From contig JAGXFP010000074.1 of assembly GCA_024637225.1 (NCBI GenBank), forward strand, positions 1-64,000: DNA of 64,000 bases. The letters run 5' to 3'. The notes under the pieces are model-generated. The model saw nothing but the letters and a program-made list of their open reading frames with translations, had not been told where the DNA came from and ran no database searches. Source of the DNA: Desulfobacterales bacterium (GTDB lineage Bacteria; Desulfobacterota; Desulfobulbia; Desulfobulbales; JAGXFP01). Positions 51,921 to 60,379 of this stretch are shown one piece after another (the first letter of the stretch is position 1; each line of letters begins with the position of its first letter). Both the position numbers and the translations under genes were made by a program.

Positions 51921-52910
51921 CTATTCAGTAAAGAATTCTGTTTCGCAACTGTGGTCTTCGAGGAATTCGTGACGAAGGGTTCGCTCCAAACCTTCGGACA
52001 AGGTAACCGGAGGCACAAAGCCCGTCTTGCTTATGGAAGTGGCAAATTGTGTGGTGGCAGTGAATTTTTTTACCCGGATGCTGCTCACCGGCAATGATTT
52101 ACCAGTAAGCAAGGCAATAGCGTCACAAAGGTAGCCTCCCGTAAGACCTAGCAGGTAAGGGAGACGAGGACCAACCCCGGAGCCACGACCGAGCTTTTGT
52201 CGGACGCTAGCAACCATGGTGTTCATGTCTAAATCCGGCTTGTCAATGTAATTATATATATGCAACCCAGGGGCAAATTTCAGAGAGAACTCAAGAAAAG
52301 CTGCGATATTTTCTACATAAGCCATAGATTTACGGTTTTTACCGCTACCGATCATCACAAATCTTCCGCTGGAGATCTGGCGCAGTAAGTTATAGACATT
52401 CCCTCGGTTTTGTTCCCCGAAAGCCACCGTGGGCCGGACAATCACCAAGGTACGATTTTCTGGATCTTCCGATTGCCACCTCTTATAGACTTCTTCCGCC
52501 TGCCATTTGGTTCGTCCATATTCGTTGAAGTAATTAATTTCGCCGGACTCATCTGTGTCGGGGTGTGCAAAGCCGTACACCGCAACAGTGCTGGTAAAGA
52601 TGATATTGTTGATTTTTTTTTGGCGAGCTACCTCACAAAGGTTTCTGGCGCCCTGAACATTGACTTCGCCGTACAGGCTTTTGGGCCGGACGTCATCACG
52701 ATGTTCGGCGGCAAGATTGATTATAACCTCTCCATCTACCGCTTTCCTCAAGCCCTCTATGTCTCTTACATCCGCAAGTACCGTCTTGTCTGGAAATGTC
52801 TTGCTTATGATCTTGTCAATTACTGCAAATTCAGCATTGGCAATTTTGAGCCGCCTGCCGAGTCGCGTGCCAATAAACCCAGACCCACCTACAATAATTG
52901 TTTTTTGCAT
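51921..52910 (-). CDS. NAD-dependent epimerase/dehydratase (SDR)
   Basis: 329 residues: IIVGGSGFIGTRLGRRL, Ser strand IIFTSTVAVYG and the Tyr-Lys pair in YGRTKWQAEE. Extended SDR acting on a nucleotide- or lipid-linked sugar; the family resembles UDP-glucose 4-epimerases with a C-terminal membrane-near region. AAGGTG lies upstream of the ATG. It is the last gene of the second cluster, 138 bases beyond the glycosyltransferase. Confidence 0.85.
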   Translation of the reverse strand: MQKTIIVGGSGFIGTRLGRRLKIANAEFAVIDKIISKTFPDKTVLADVRDIEGLRKAVDGEVIINLAAEHRDDVRPKSLYGEVNVQGARNLCEVARQKKINNIIFTSTVAVYGFAHPDTDESGEINYFNEYGRTKWQAEEVYKRWQSEDPENRTLVIVRPTVAFGEQNRGNVYNLLRQISSGRFVMIGSGKNRKSMAYVENIAAFLEFSLKFAPGLHIYNYIDKPDLDMNTMVASVRQKLGRGSGVGPRLPYLLGLTGGYLCDAIALLTGKSLPVSSIRVKKFTATTQFATSISKTGFVPPVTLSEGLERTLRHEFLEDHSCETEFFTE

Positions 52911-53048
52911 GTTAGCACCTTACGCCGCCCGTGGCGGCGATTGTCAGCAAGAAATCTTTTTTGACCAAAAACACGATATTTCAGGTAGTTGGCAAGAACC
53001 TACTTGGTAGACACCTTATGTTGTCCATACAGGCCACCTCGAGGCTCG

Positions 53049-53909
53049 TCAGGAACTCACAATTCTCTGTCGTAAAAACCATTCATAAAACAAACGGCGT
53101 AAAAAAGGAGGGGCGATAAAAACGCTGGAACGCGCAATGCCGTGCAAAACACCGCGCATTCGCGTCTTCAACCCTAACCGAACCATCATGGTCTGCAATT
53201 CATACTCCCCCTTGGTATATCGCCACCCGCCCCGTCGTTTATACATATCTCGACCTGCAGTAGCATGAACCAGAACTTCAGGCAGATTGGCACAACGCGC
53301 CCCTGCCATGATCATATTGATCCACAATGCGTAATCTTCCCTCAAATAAATATCAGGATAGCCGCCGCAGAGTGTAACCAAGGACCGCCGATAGGCTACC
53401 GTCATGTGGTTGAATGGATTTCGCCGAACAATGAACTCGCGTACCTGCTCGTGACTCGCCGGCATCACACGACGTGCCACAGGGGTGCCGTTACGTTCAC
53501 ATTCCAGTATCGCACTGCCAATCAAATCCAGATCAGGATGTTCTTGAAGCAACTCGGAAATCCGCCTGAACCGGTTGGACAGATTCAAATCATCCGAGTC
53601 GGCCCTTACCACCCACTCGGTGCGAACCTGCGCAAGTCCGGCGTTCAATGCCTTCGCAAGTCCTTGGTTTCTCTCAAGGCGAACAACTTCCAGACCATAC
53701 CGTTGTTCGGCAGCAATAATTTTCTCTTCCAGATGCCACGGAACCATCCCATCAACGACCAAGACCATATAGTCTGCTTTGAGATCGTTCTCGTAAACAC
53801 TCTCGACAGCCTTGGCAAACAACTCCGGTTCATCCTTGCCATACACGGCCATTAAAACGGTAAACCCGCCCGGAAAGCCGGGACCAAAATATTTCACATC
53901 AAACCTCAT
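53049..53909 (-). CDS. GT2-family glycosyltransferase
   Basis: 286 residues from the ATG at 53909, chosen because it forms an ATGA overlap with the preceding gene; an in-frame start at 53966 lies inside that gene. GT-A fold: FTVLMAVYGKDEPELFAKAV, YMVLVVDG, and the catalytic WVVRADSDDLNLSNRF with the DxD-like Asp pair, then YLREDYALWINMI carrying the general-base region. Typical of transferases making O-antigen or capsule repeats. Confidence 0.9.
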   Translation of the reverse strand: MRFDVKYFGPGFPGGFTVLMAVYGKDEPELFAKAVESVYENDLKADYMVLVVDGMVPWHLEEKIIAAEQRYGLEVVRLERNQGLAKALNAGLAQVRTEWVVRADSDDLNLSNRFRRISELLQEHPDLDLIGSAILECERNGTPVARRVMPASHEQVREFIVRRNPFNHMTVAYRRSLVTLCGGYPDIYLREDYALWINMIMAGARCANLPEVLVHATAGRDMYKRRGGWRYTKGEYELQTMMVRLGLKTRMRGVLHGIARSSVFIAPPFLRRLFYEWFLRQRIVSS

Positions 53910-54820
53910 ATCCGAATCCATGTATGGGGAATCAGGTCTGTGGTATCCGTACCAGTGGCAAACCATGTGCGAGGGGCAATAACGATTTTACCAGGATCAG
54001 GATTCAGCCAGGCCCCCCACCAACTGAAGGAACTGTTCGCGATGACATGGTGGCGGCACAACGACATCAGCCGCATATCGTTATAGCTGTCATCGCCCTG
54101 GTTATGATCTACTACTACGATTTCCGGATATCTCGGCTTCAATACCGCAGCCACCCATTCGGGCTCATCTGAAAACGCAAATAGGCGCAACTCGGAGAGA
54201 CGCTGCTGCAGCAAGTCTACAGCGTTGAAATAGTAATCTGGTAAGCATGTTCCGTGCATCACGTGAGTTTTTGCATCGCTTACATAGTCTCCACGCCGCA
54301 CATGAATGCTGACTGAATTGCAACCAAGTATTTCGTTCTGCAGTTCAGCATTCCGGCCGCTTGGCGCGTGTCTGAAGGTGAAGTCTTTCCTCAGTGTTGC
54401 AGCATGGTTCACAAAGTAGCGCTCGCTTTGCCAATAGCCTTGCAGATATCCCCCATTCCGGACCCTTGCTGCAAGACCATCCCAGTAGCGATAATGCGGC
54501 TCAAGGACAAAGTTCCTTCCCCTGAAGATGGCTAGAGCCTTGACGACCAGCAACTTGCGCACAAGCGGTTTGGCATGCAACGCACCAATCATCTCTCGCA
54601 GCTCTGATCGCGAAGCCATATCAATATCCAGCCGGAACACCCGCTCAAGCTCCAGGCCATAGTGAAAAATATTATATACTCCGAACATATCGAGCATAAC
54701 CTTCAGCGGAAGGTGCAGTTCCAGGGCCAACGCTCTTGCGCAAGCATACTGAAACATCTGATTACCAAGTCCTCCGACAATATTGGTGATAATCATTTTT
54801 GGACTAAATTTAGCTTTCAT
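53906..54820 (-). CDS. GT11-family alpha-1,2-fucosyltransferase-like protein
   Basis: 304 residues. GGLGNQMFQYACARALA near the start, GYWQSERYF, the donor motif SIHVRRGDYVS and the late SSFSWWGAWLN are hallmarks of GT11, whose characterised members add L-fucose (or another sugar) in alpha-1,2 linkage. No GDP-fucose genes are in the window. A start eight residues later (MIITNIVGG) is possible. It overlaps the upstream gene by 11 bases. Confidence 0.9.
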   Translation of the reverse strand: MKAKFSPKMIITNIVGGLGNQMFQYACARALALELHLPLKVMLDMFGVYNIFHYGLELERVFRLDIDMASRSELREMIGALHAKPLVRKLLVVKALAIFRGRNFVLEPHYRYWDGLAARVRNGGYLQGYWQSERYFVNHAATLRKDFTFRHAPSGRNAELQNEILGCNSVSIHVRRGDYVSDAKTHVMHGTCLPDYYFNAVDLLQQRLSELRLFAFSDEPEWVAAVLKPRYPEIVVVDHNQGDDSYNDMRLMSLCRHHVIANSSFSWWGAWLNPDPGKIVIAPRTWFATGTDTTDLIPHTWIRI

Positions 54821-55739
54821 GAGTGGAACGCACTGTAATTGCTTGCCGAGCTATCGATCTGGGCACTGGCCCAAAACAGAAAGCCGCCTTAATGCGACCT
54901 ATTCCCCGGAGGCTGTTCCAGCATACCGACTCACAGATGAGTATCATAGAGCGCAATCTTAGTCTGCACTGTAAAGGCTCAAGCCAAAGGGTGGTGGTTT
55001 GATGAACATCTCTCAAGTAGGTTCGCTCCTCGCGTGCAATTTGCGTTATAGAAGACCTGAGACCCGCAGTGATTGAACCGGAGCGGCCCACAACCGAACC
55101 AATCTTGATTTCGGGGCAAAGCCGTAGATTTTTTACAACCTTAAACAAGCGTACATAAAGGTCCACGTCAATAAACCACCGCAGTCGAGTATCGAATCGA
55201 GGAAATAATGTACGCCGGACCACCATTGTGGATGTTGGGCCAATGACATTACGCCGAAACAGGTACTGAGGAAACCGATTTACTACAAGAGCCCGCAGCC
55301 AAGTTGGTAAATGTCGTCGGTTATAGCCATTACTGGGCAAAACAAGGATGCAGTCTAGTATCAAAACATCTATGAATCGATCATAGCGTAAGGCCTCTAT
55401 CACATTGCCGATAAAATCATCCACTAATGGGAACTCATCGTGATGCAACAACAAGCAGTACTCACCTTGTGCAGCATCAAGAAGCGCATTCCAATTAGCC
55501 GCCGCACCAAACGGTGGATGATTGTGCTGGTAGGTAACCTGAGAACCTGTAGCTTCACACCAATTCCTGACAACCTCATCTACAGCATTGTCAACTGAAT
55601 CATCAAAAATAATTATTTCGCAGTCACCTATAGGCAGCTGATGCAGACGTGTGAGGATACGATGCACCCCATCAGCGTAATTGTACGCCGGCACTAAGAT
55701 ACTAAGGAATGGAGTGTTTATGTAAGAGCTTTCGTTCAT
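54810..55739 (-). CDS. GT2-family glycosyltransferase
   Basis: 309 residues: LSILVPAYNYADGVHRILTR, IIIFDDSVDN and EYCLLLHHDEFPLVDD, with His-Asp in place of the DxD usually found there. It is probably inverting and cytosolic. Eight bases separate it from the membrane polymerase gene upstream. Confidence 0.85.
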   Translation of the reverse strand: MNESSYINTPFLSILVPAYNYADGVHRILTRLHQLPIGDCEIIIFDDSVDNAVDEVVRNWCEATGSQVTYQHNHPPFGAAANWNALLDAAQGEYCLLLHHDEFPLVDDFIGNVIEALRYDRFIDVLILDCILVLPSNGYNRRHLPTWLRALVVNRFPQYLFRRNVIGPTSTMVVRRTLFPRFDTRLRWFIDVDLYVRLFKVVKNLRLCPEIKIGSVVGRSGSITAGLRSSITQIAREERTYLRDVHQTTTLWLEPLQCRLRLRSMILICESVCWNSLRGIGRIKAAFCFGPVPRSIARQAITVRSTHES

Positions 55740-55747
55740 AGCAGTTT

Positions 55748-56971
55748 TTATGCCGAATGAAAGTCAGATCTGTATGAGACAAAGCCACGTTCCGCCATTG
55801 CATTAACGTGGTTCTGGACTCTGGTAGGTTCTAGTACACCAAGAAGCGCACCGATGATAAGCGCGCCAAAAAGAGAAGGGAGAATTCCACCAAACAGAAG
55901 CTCTAGGACCAAAGCGCAATACAACGCAAAATGGGCAGACCAGAGCTGCAAACTAAAAGCCTTGGGTCGAATAATACGTACGAGCGGTGACTTAATCACA
56001 GGCCAAATCATCGCAATAATGAAAAATAGCATTGCAGGTACACCAGCCCACACTCCGACACTAAGAAAGAATGACTCTGTCAAAAACTTGTCTTCGAAAT
56101 CGAAGGTATCCACCATTGTCCCAGGCATATTGAAACCAATTCCGAACCAAGGGTGATCAAAAATTGAAAGGAATGAACGTGTCCATATCATCGCCCGTAG
56201 TTGGTTACCTTCATCTGTTCCGATAAATATGATTTCGTAGCCGAAAACTGCGAGGACTAAAGCAAGCCCCGCCGCGAAACCAAGCCGAGGCCAACCCATC
56301 CGAGCATTTATAAATATTCCAGCAGTAATTGCTATAAGAAGTATATGGCGACGAGAGCCAGCAAGGTCTGCATTCAGTATAGCTAGTGCAGCACCTACAA
56401 TCATCACTGCACCAGCTAAGACACCACGGCGTGGCAGCTTTGAAAGTAAAAATGTAAAAGCAAAGAGTGATATAATCCCAGAAACAAATGAATGCCGAAA
56501 TAAACCACCAAAACGTTCGACTAACTCACCGGATCGCATAGTTATTTCAACATCACGCGCTATCCAATTCAATTTCAACGACAAGTTGAATAGTAAATCA
56601 GGAATAAACAATAAGGCACAACCACCTGTCGCCACCGCAAGAATTGTAACTGCATTTCGATGAGCTAAAATAGCTAATGGTATTAGAGCAGTCACACCAA
56701 ACACAAGAAGATGTTGTTGCTCAAACCTACCGTCACCAATACTGACTATAAGCGACAGAAAACAGGCGATCATAACCAATATATAAGGACTGTGCATGAC
56801 TCGTGACAATCTGTACGCAGGCCAAGTAAGAAATAGCCCAACAATCACAGCGGCCGCAGTTTTGAAGGCAGATTCTAAAGGAGCCATAAGCAAAAAGGAA
56901 AAAACGACCAATACTATCGATAGGACATAACCCCTTATAGTTCTTCTAGTTACAGTTAGTCGTGATCTCAT
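55748..56971 (-). CDS. wzy: O-antigen polymerase/ligase-like membrane protein
   Basis: 407 residues with about ten to twelve membrane segments. The periplasmic loop has RSFLSIFDHPWFGIGFNMPG, the H-P-x-x-G-x-G pattern of the Wzy_C/WaaL superfamily, and an Arg-rich GSRRHILLIAITAG block precedes it. In a cluster with Wzx, Wzc and Wza the polymerase role (Wzy) is more likely than a lipid-A ligase. More A+T-rich than the neighbouring housekeeping genes. Confidence 0.83.
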   Translation of the reverse strand: MRSRLTVTRRTIRGYVLSIVLVVFSFLLMAPLESAFKTAAAVIVGLFLTWPAYRLSRVMHSPYILVMIACFLSLIVSIGDGRFEQQHLLVFGVTALIPLAILAHRNAVTILAVATGGCALLFIPDLLFNLSLKLNWIARDVEITMRSGELVERFGGLFRHSFVSGIISLFAFTFLLSKLPRRGVLAGAVMIVGAALAILNADLAGSRRHILLIAITAGIFINARMGWPRLGFAAGLALVLAVFGYEIIFIGTDEGNQLRAMIWTRSFLSIFDHPWFGIGFNMPGTMVDTFDFEDKFLTESFFLSVGVWAGVPAMLFFIIAMIWPVIKSPLVRIIRPKAFSLQLWSAHFALYCALVLELLFGGILPSLFGALIIGALLGVLEPTRVQNHVNAMAERGFVSYRSDFHSA

Positions 56972-57093
56972 TCAAATACTCTTCGTGGTTATCTTTCATT
57001 CAAAGTCATGTTGTTCACAAAATAAAAATAGGTTTAAAGCTTATAATCGATAAAATTCCTTAAAATGATTGACTATCCAAAATATCCAAACAC

Positions 57094-58002
57094 TTATGTC
57101 GACTTCCTGCATATAACAACAAGCTCAGTCGCTTCTAAATCCGATAAATGCCTAGGAAGAAACATGTGTTTAATTAATCGCCACAGTGCTTTCGATAAAA
57201 TCCTCAATCGCAACCATGAAGAAACGCTGGTATCCCCTAATAGGTTTTTTGCACAAGAGCCAAAGTTAATTACTGAGTTGATTCTGTCCTCACGCTGAAT
57301 TTCAATCTCTAGACCACAGCTACTAAGGAGTTCATGCAAACCACTGCCGGAAAATACCTGACGATGGCGCGGGAAATCGACATCTCTAGCCCAGCCTTTA
57401 AAACAATCGATCAAAAATGAGTTCGCATTAGGTGTTGCAATCCAGATTGCACCACCTTCCATGAGGCAAGAAGTTAAGCGAGTAACGATTTGTTTTGGAT
57501 TTGATACATGCTCTAGAACATGACACATTGTTAGCCAGTCGAACTGATTGCCCTTACCGTCAAACACCTTCACAGGTAACCATTGGAATGGAAAACCATC
57601 TTCCGACTCAGGCCTGACAGGATCGTATCCGAATAGCTTCCCATTGTGATCTGAATTGTTAAGAGTTTGTAAATACTCTCCGGATCCACAGCCATAATCA
57701 CAAATTGCACAAGCGTCTAGCGGTGTATTACGGAATGTTGTTGTTTTTTGTGATTTTCTCAACAACCAACGAAATACTTTACGAAGTTTGGATCTTTTTT
57801 TCCCTGATGTATAATAGTTAACATAAACTTGCTCCAAGCACTTATCTGTTGGAAATTTATCAGGATATAAAGAGCCACACTCTTTGCATGAAAAGATAAG
57901 GCCCGAGGCATTGGTCGTATTAAAATTATAATCCTTAGTTTCAAACAACACCTCCCGATAGGCTTCAGGATGACAAGCACAATTATTGTCTTGAAGGTTC
58001 AT
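57094..58002 (-). CDS. SAM methyltransferase with N-terminal Cys motif
   Basis: 302 residues. The N-terminus has CACH and CKECGSLYPDKFP, a zinc-ribbon-like arrangement, and the SAM site is CDYGCGSGEYLQTL near 101, with MCHVLEHVSNP and GGAIWIATPN as later motifs. Same domain layout as the methyltransferase at 34681. The stop of the preceding flippase overlaps its start by four bases. It may methylate a sugar or cap the chain. Confidence 0.85.
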   Translation of the reverse strand: MNLQDNNCACHPEAYREVLFETKDYNFNTTNASGLIFSCKECGSLYPDKFPTDKCLEQVYVNYYTSGKKRSKLRKVFRWLLRKSQKTTTFRNTPLDACAICDYGCGSGEYLQTLNNSDHNGKLFGYDPVRPESEDGFPFQWLPVKVFDGKGNQFDWLTMCHVLEHVSNPKQIVTRLTSCLMEGGAIWIATPNANSFLIDCFKGWARDVDFPRHRQVFSGSGLHELLSSCGLEIEIQREDRINSVINFGSCAKNLLGDTSVSSWLRLRILSKALWRLIKHMFLPRHLSDLEATELVVICRKST

Positions 58003-59249
58003 AGTGCACGACTCTCGTTACAAATATAAAATAAAAAAGCACATTCAATCGTTGTTTTTATAACCCAAGCTGAATATAGACCTTGAAGAGAAAAAATCTG
58101 GATACAGAAGTAAAAAAGTGGCACCGATAAGATTGTTATAAGTAGAAACACATTTACAACCTGTTTAGCAAGTCCCCTACCCTGCAGTTCAGCTGCCAAA
58201 ATCTGCGATGAACTTACTATAACTATAGCCATTGAAAATAGGACTATTCCATAAACATCGAAGGCTTCACCCAAAATATTACGTATATAATGGGGATATA
58301 TATAAACGGCAAAAGCAACGATAGTCACAAAAGTAACACCCACAGCAACAATTATATTATGCGCACCTCGTGTAAAGGATTTCCCGTCTGCACCAGTTGC
58401 CCATTTAGCAAATACTATTGGGCCAAGGACGTAAGGTAGCAGCCAGAATTTTGTTAAAAGTTCAGAAATGACAAAAAAAGAACTTGCTTCTGCTGCAGGC
58501 AAATAACGAAAGGCTAGTATCCTATCAATAGAGCCACTTAAAGCTGCCAATACTGACGTTAAAGCCAAATCTAACCAGCGCCGTTGTTCAACCCTTATCA
58601 ACGGCTCGATGACTGAAGTCCCAGTAGGCCCGAAATGGTGGCGTTCCAATAGAAGAAAAACCACGAGCCAAAGTAAACGTGTGAACAATGCAACACCAAT
58701 CGCGGCATCAAGGGACATGCCTGCTATGTAAGCGGAAGCTAGAACGAGCATACCTAACGAGAGACTCCCTTGCTTCAACCAGACAGCATGGGTGTATCGT
58801 TCACCAACATCAACTAGGACACGTAGATCAGTAGTAATGAAACCGATGATTACTAATATAGGTGTCCAGGCAATATATAGAAGAACATTTGTATCACCCG
58901 AATTGGTGGCAAACCAAACTAGGGCAAAAAATGGGGAAGCCAGAAGAGCCTTGATTGTGTTAACAATCAGCATACTCATTAGCCCAATATTTACTTTATC
59001 AACACGTGCGTTTTGGGCAAGCAAATGTGCTTTTGTTGTTCCTGGTTCGATACCGCTAGCAACTGCTGAAATAAAAAAGAAACTGAGAACATCTTGTAGT
59101 ACTGTTGCTGATATTTGATATCGTAGCCACTGGAATGCCACAAACAGGACTAAAGCCGTTAGTAAATATGCCAGCGTCGCGTTTACAAATCGAACTGCAT
59201 TGGTAGACTGAAAGTAAAGTAATTTTATTTTTACCAAATCATTATACAT
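57999..59249 (-). CDS. wzx: Wzx-type polysaccharide flippase
   Basis: About 416 residues from the ATG at 59249, with around 11-12 hydrophobic segments (for example FVNATLAYLLTALVLFVAF and VTFVTIVAFAVYIYPHYI). A GTG at 59303 would lie inside a hairpin repeat and is unlikely. It is a divergent member of the MOP superfamily; length and context support a repeat-unit flippase. Low GC compared with its surroundings. Confidence 0.8.
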   Translation of the reverse strand: MYNDLVKIKLLYFQSTNAVRFVNATLAYLLTALVLFVAFQWLRYQISATVLQDVLSFFFISAVASGIEPGTTKAHLLAQNARVDKVNIGLMSMLIVNTIKALLASPFFALVWFATNSGDTNVLLYIAWTPILVIIGFITTDLRVLVDVGERYTHAVWLKQGSLSLGMLVLASAYIAGMSLDAAIGVALFTRLLWLVVFLLLERHHFGPTGTSVIEPLIRVEQRRWLDLALTSVLAALSGSIDRILAFRYLPAAEASSFFVISELLTKFWLLPYVLGPIVFAKWATGADGKSFTRGAHNIIVAVGVTFVTIVAFAVYIYPHYIRNILGEAFDVYGIVLFSMAIVIVSSSQILAAELQGRGLAKQVVNVFLLITILSVPLFYFCIQIFSLQGLYSAWVIKTTIECAFLFYICNESRAL

Positions 59250-59290
59250 GTATATATAATTGTATATTAGTTGCAGTGTGGATAAAAGAA

Positions 59291-59313
59291 AAACTAGGGA
59301 CACTCCCCAGTTT
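59291..59313. repeat. Small palindromic repeat with GGGACACTCCCC core
   Basis: AAACTAGGGA, three-base loop, TCCCCAGTTT, one mismatch in ten. Sister of 2451-2473. It lies just upstream of the flippase gene. Confidence 0.65.
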
Positions 59314-59503
59314 CATTTAATTATAATGAAAAAAGAGTTCATGAGGACCGGGGGGCAGGGTCGGGGGTCTCAGGACCGGGGGTGCGAATGCCCCGTGGGG
59401 AACACCGGCCGTCAATTGCTCGATACCACTTATTACCCTGGAACGCTTTTCCTTGCCTCTTGGATCTCGGATCTATCTTTTCCTTTGTTGCCGAAGGGAA
59501 GTT

Positions 59504-59821
59504 TTATTCCGATCTACTGAAAAATACCTGGCCGACCCGTTGAATATGGTCCACGAGCTCCTTATTATCAATCCGGCTAAAGAGTGAAAGATCGAAGGTC
59601 CATGGGAGGAGTAAATCGTCGAGTTCGTTTTCGATCCGGATGAGGATCGTTTTGTTTAAGTCCGGTCCGAGCAAGGTCAAGTCAATATCCGAGCCTGCGG
59701 AATAATTCCCTTTGGCCCGTGAGCCATAGAGGATCACCTTCTCTACTTGGGGGTATCCGGTGAAAACTGCGCGGATTCGGGCCAGTGCCTCGGTCGGAAG
59801 GCCGAACTGGCTGTCAATCAC
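59504..59821 (-). CDS. mntA: Nucleotidyltransferase antitoxin (MntA type)
   Basis: 105 residues from a GTG at 59821 (VIDSQFGLPTEALARI), because the longer open frame upstream lies within the next gene. It has the exact minimal-nucleotidyltransferase pattern GS-x10-DxD: GSRAKGNYSAGSDIDL. MntA proteins add AMP groups to a Tyr of the HepT toxin and so silence it. It overlaps hepT by eight bases. Confidence 0.88.
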   Translation of the reverse strand: MIDSQFGLPTEALARIRAVFTGYPQVEKVILYGSRAKGNYSAGSDIDLTLLGPDLNKTILIRIENELDDLLLPWTFDLSLFSRIDNKELVDHIQRVGQVFFSRSE

Positions 59822-60236
59822 CTTCGGCCTCTTTCTCGCGGTTGAGGTGTTCTTCCAACAAGACGAATTCATGAAAGTATCTTTCTCGAATATCATTGAC
59901 AATATCATCGGCGGTTTTTTCATCATAGGTATGGGATGAAAGATTTCTGCTTCTGATCATGTCCATCCAGGCTTCTCCGGAGGTGATCAATCCCCGCCGG
60001 AAGGCGAGACGCGCCGCATCCCGGCTCCCCTGGATGCCCGACTCTCCCTGGAATTCGTAAAAATCCTTCATGGTGTTCCAGGCCAGTTCATGAGTGAATT
60101 CGAATGCCTGGATCATGCCTTGTTTTTCGAGATCGGTCAAAGGACGTACGGCGGCAAGTGCCATGGCTTCCTTCAACCTTTGCAAGGCCTTGGAGTAGTT
60201 TGCCAGCCTTTGGAGCCACCGGATGTCTGCCGTCAT
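59814..60236 (-). CDS. hepT: HEPN-domain ribonuclease toxin (HepT type)
   Basis: 140 residues from the ATG at 60236 (MTADIRWLQRLANYSKAL); a start at 60308 would add 24 residues of low similarity. The helical HEPN fold ends with the catalytic RX4HXY motif, here RNLSSHTY, containing the Arg and His of the ribonuclease site and the Tyr modified by MntA. Also annotated as HI0074-type nucleotidyltransferase-substrate-binding protein. The pair sits between wzc and the flippase gene. Confidence 0.9.
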   Translation of the reverse strand: MTADIRWLQRLANYSKALQRLKEAMALAAVRPLTDLEKQGMIQAFEFTHELAWNTMKDFYEFQGESGIQGSRDAARLAFRRGLITSGEAWMDMIRSRNLSSHTYDEKTADDIVNDIRERYFHEFVLLEEHLNREKEAEGD

Positions 60237-60353
60237 AACCTTAATCCTTTGCCAGCCTGCGACCGGAACAGCAAGGTCGGACTGTGACTGAGATTTAAGA
60301 TGCAACAAAGCCGGGGATTATCAGGTCTTGAAACATCAGTTTTATACTTTATT

Positions 60354-60379
60354 CCGCTTGTAGCTTACAGCTGTCTTTA
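60354..60379 (-). repeat. Short TTCAAGG/GGACAG-type array behind wzc
   Basis: From the TAA stop of wzc on the minus strand: TAAAGACAGCTGTAAGC then TACAAGCGG. It is the shortest member but starts exactly at the stop. Confidence 0.65.
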
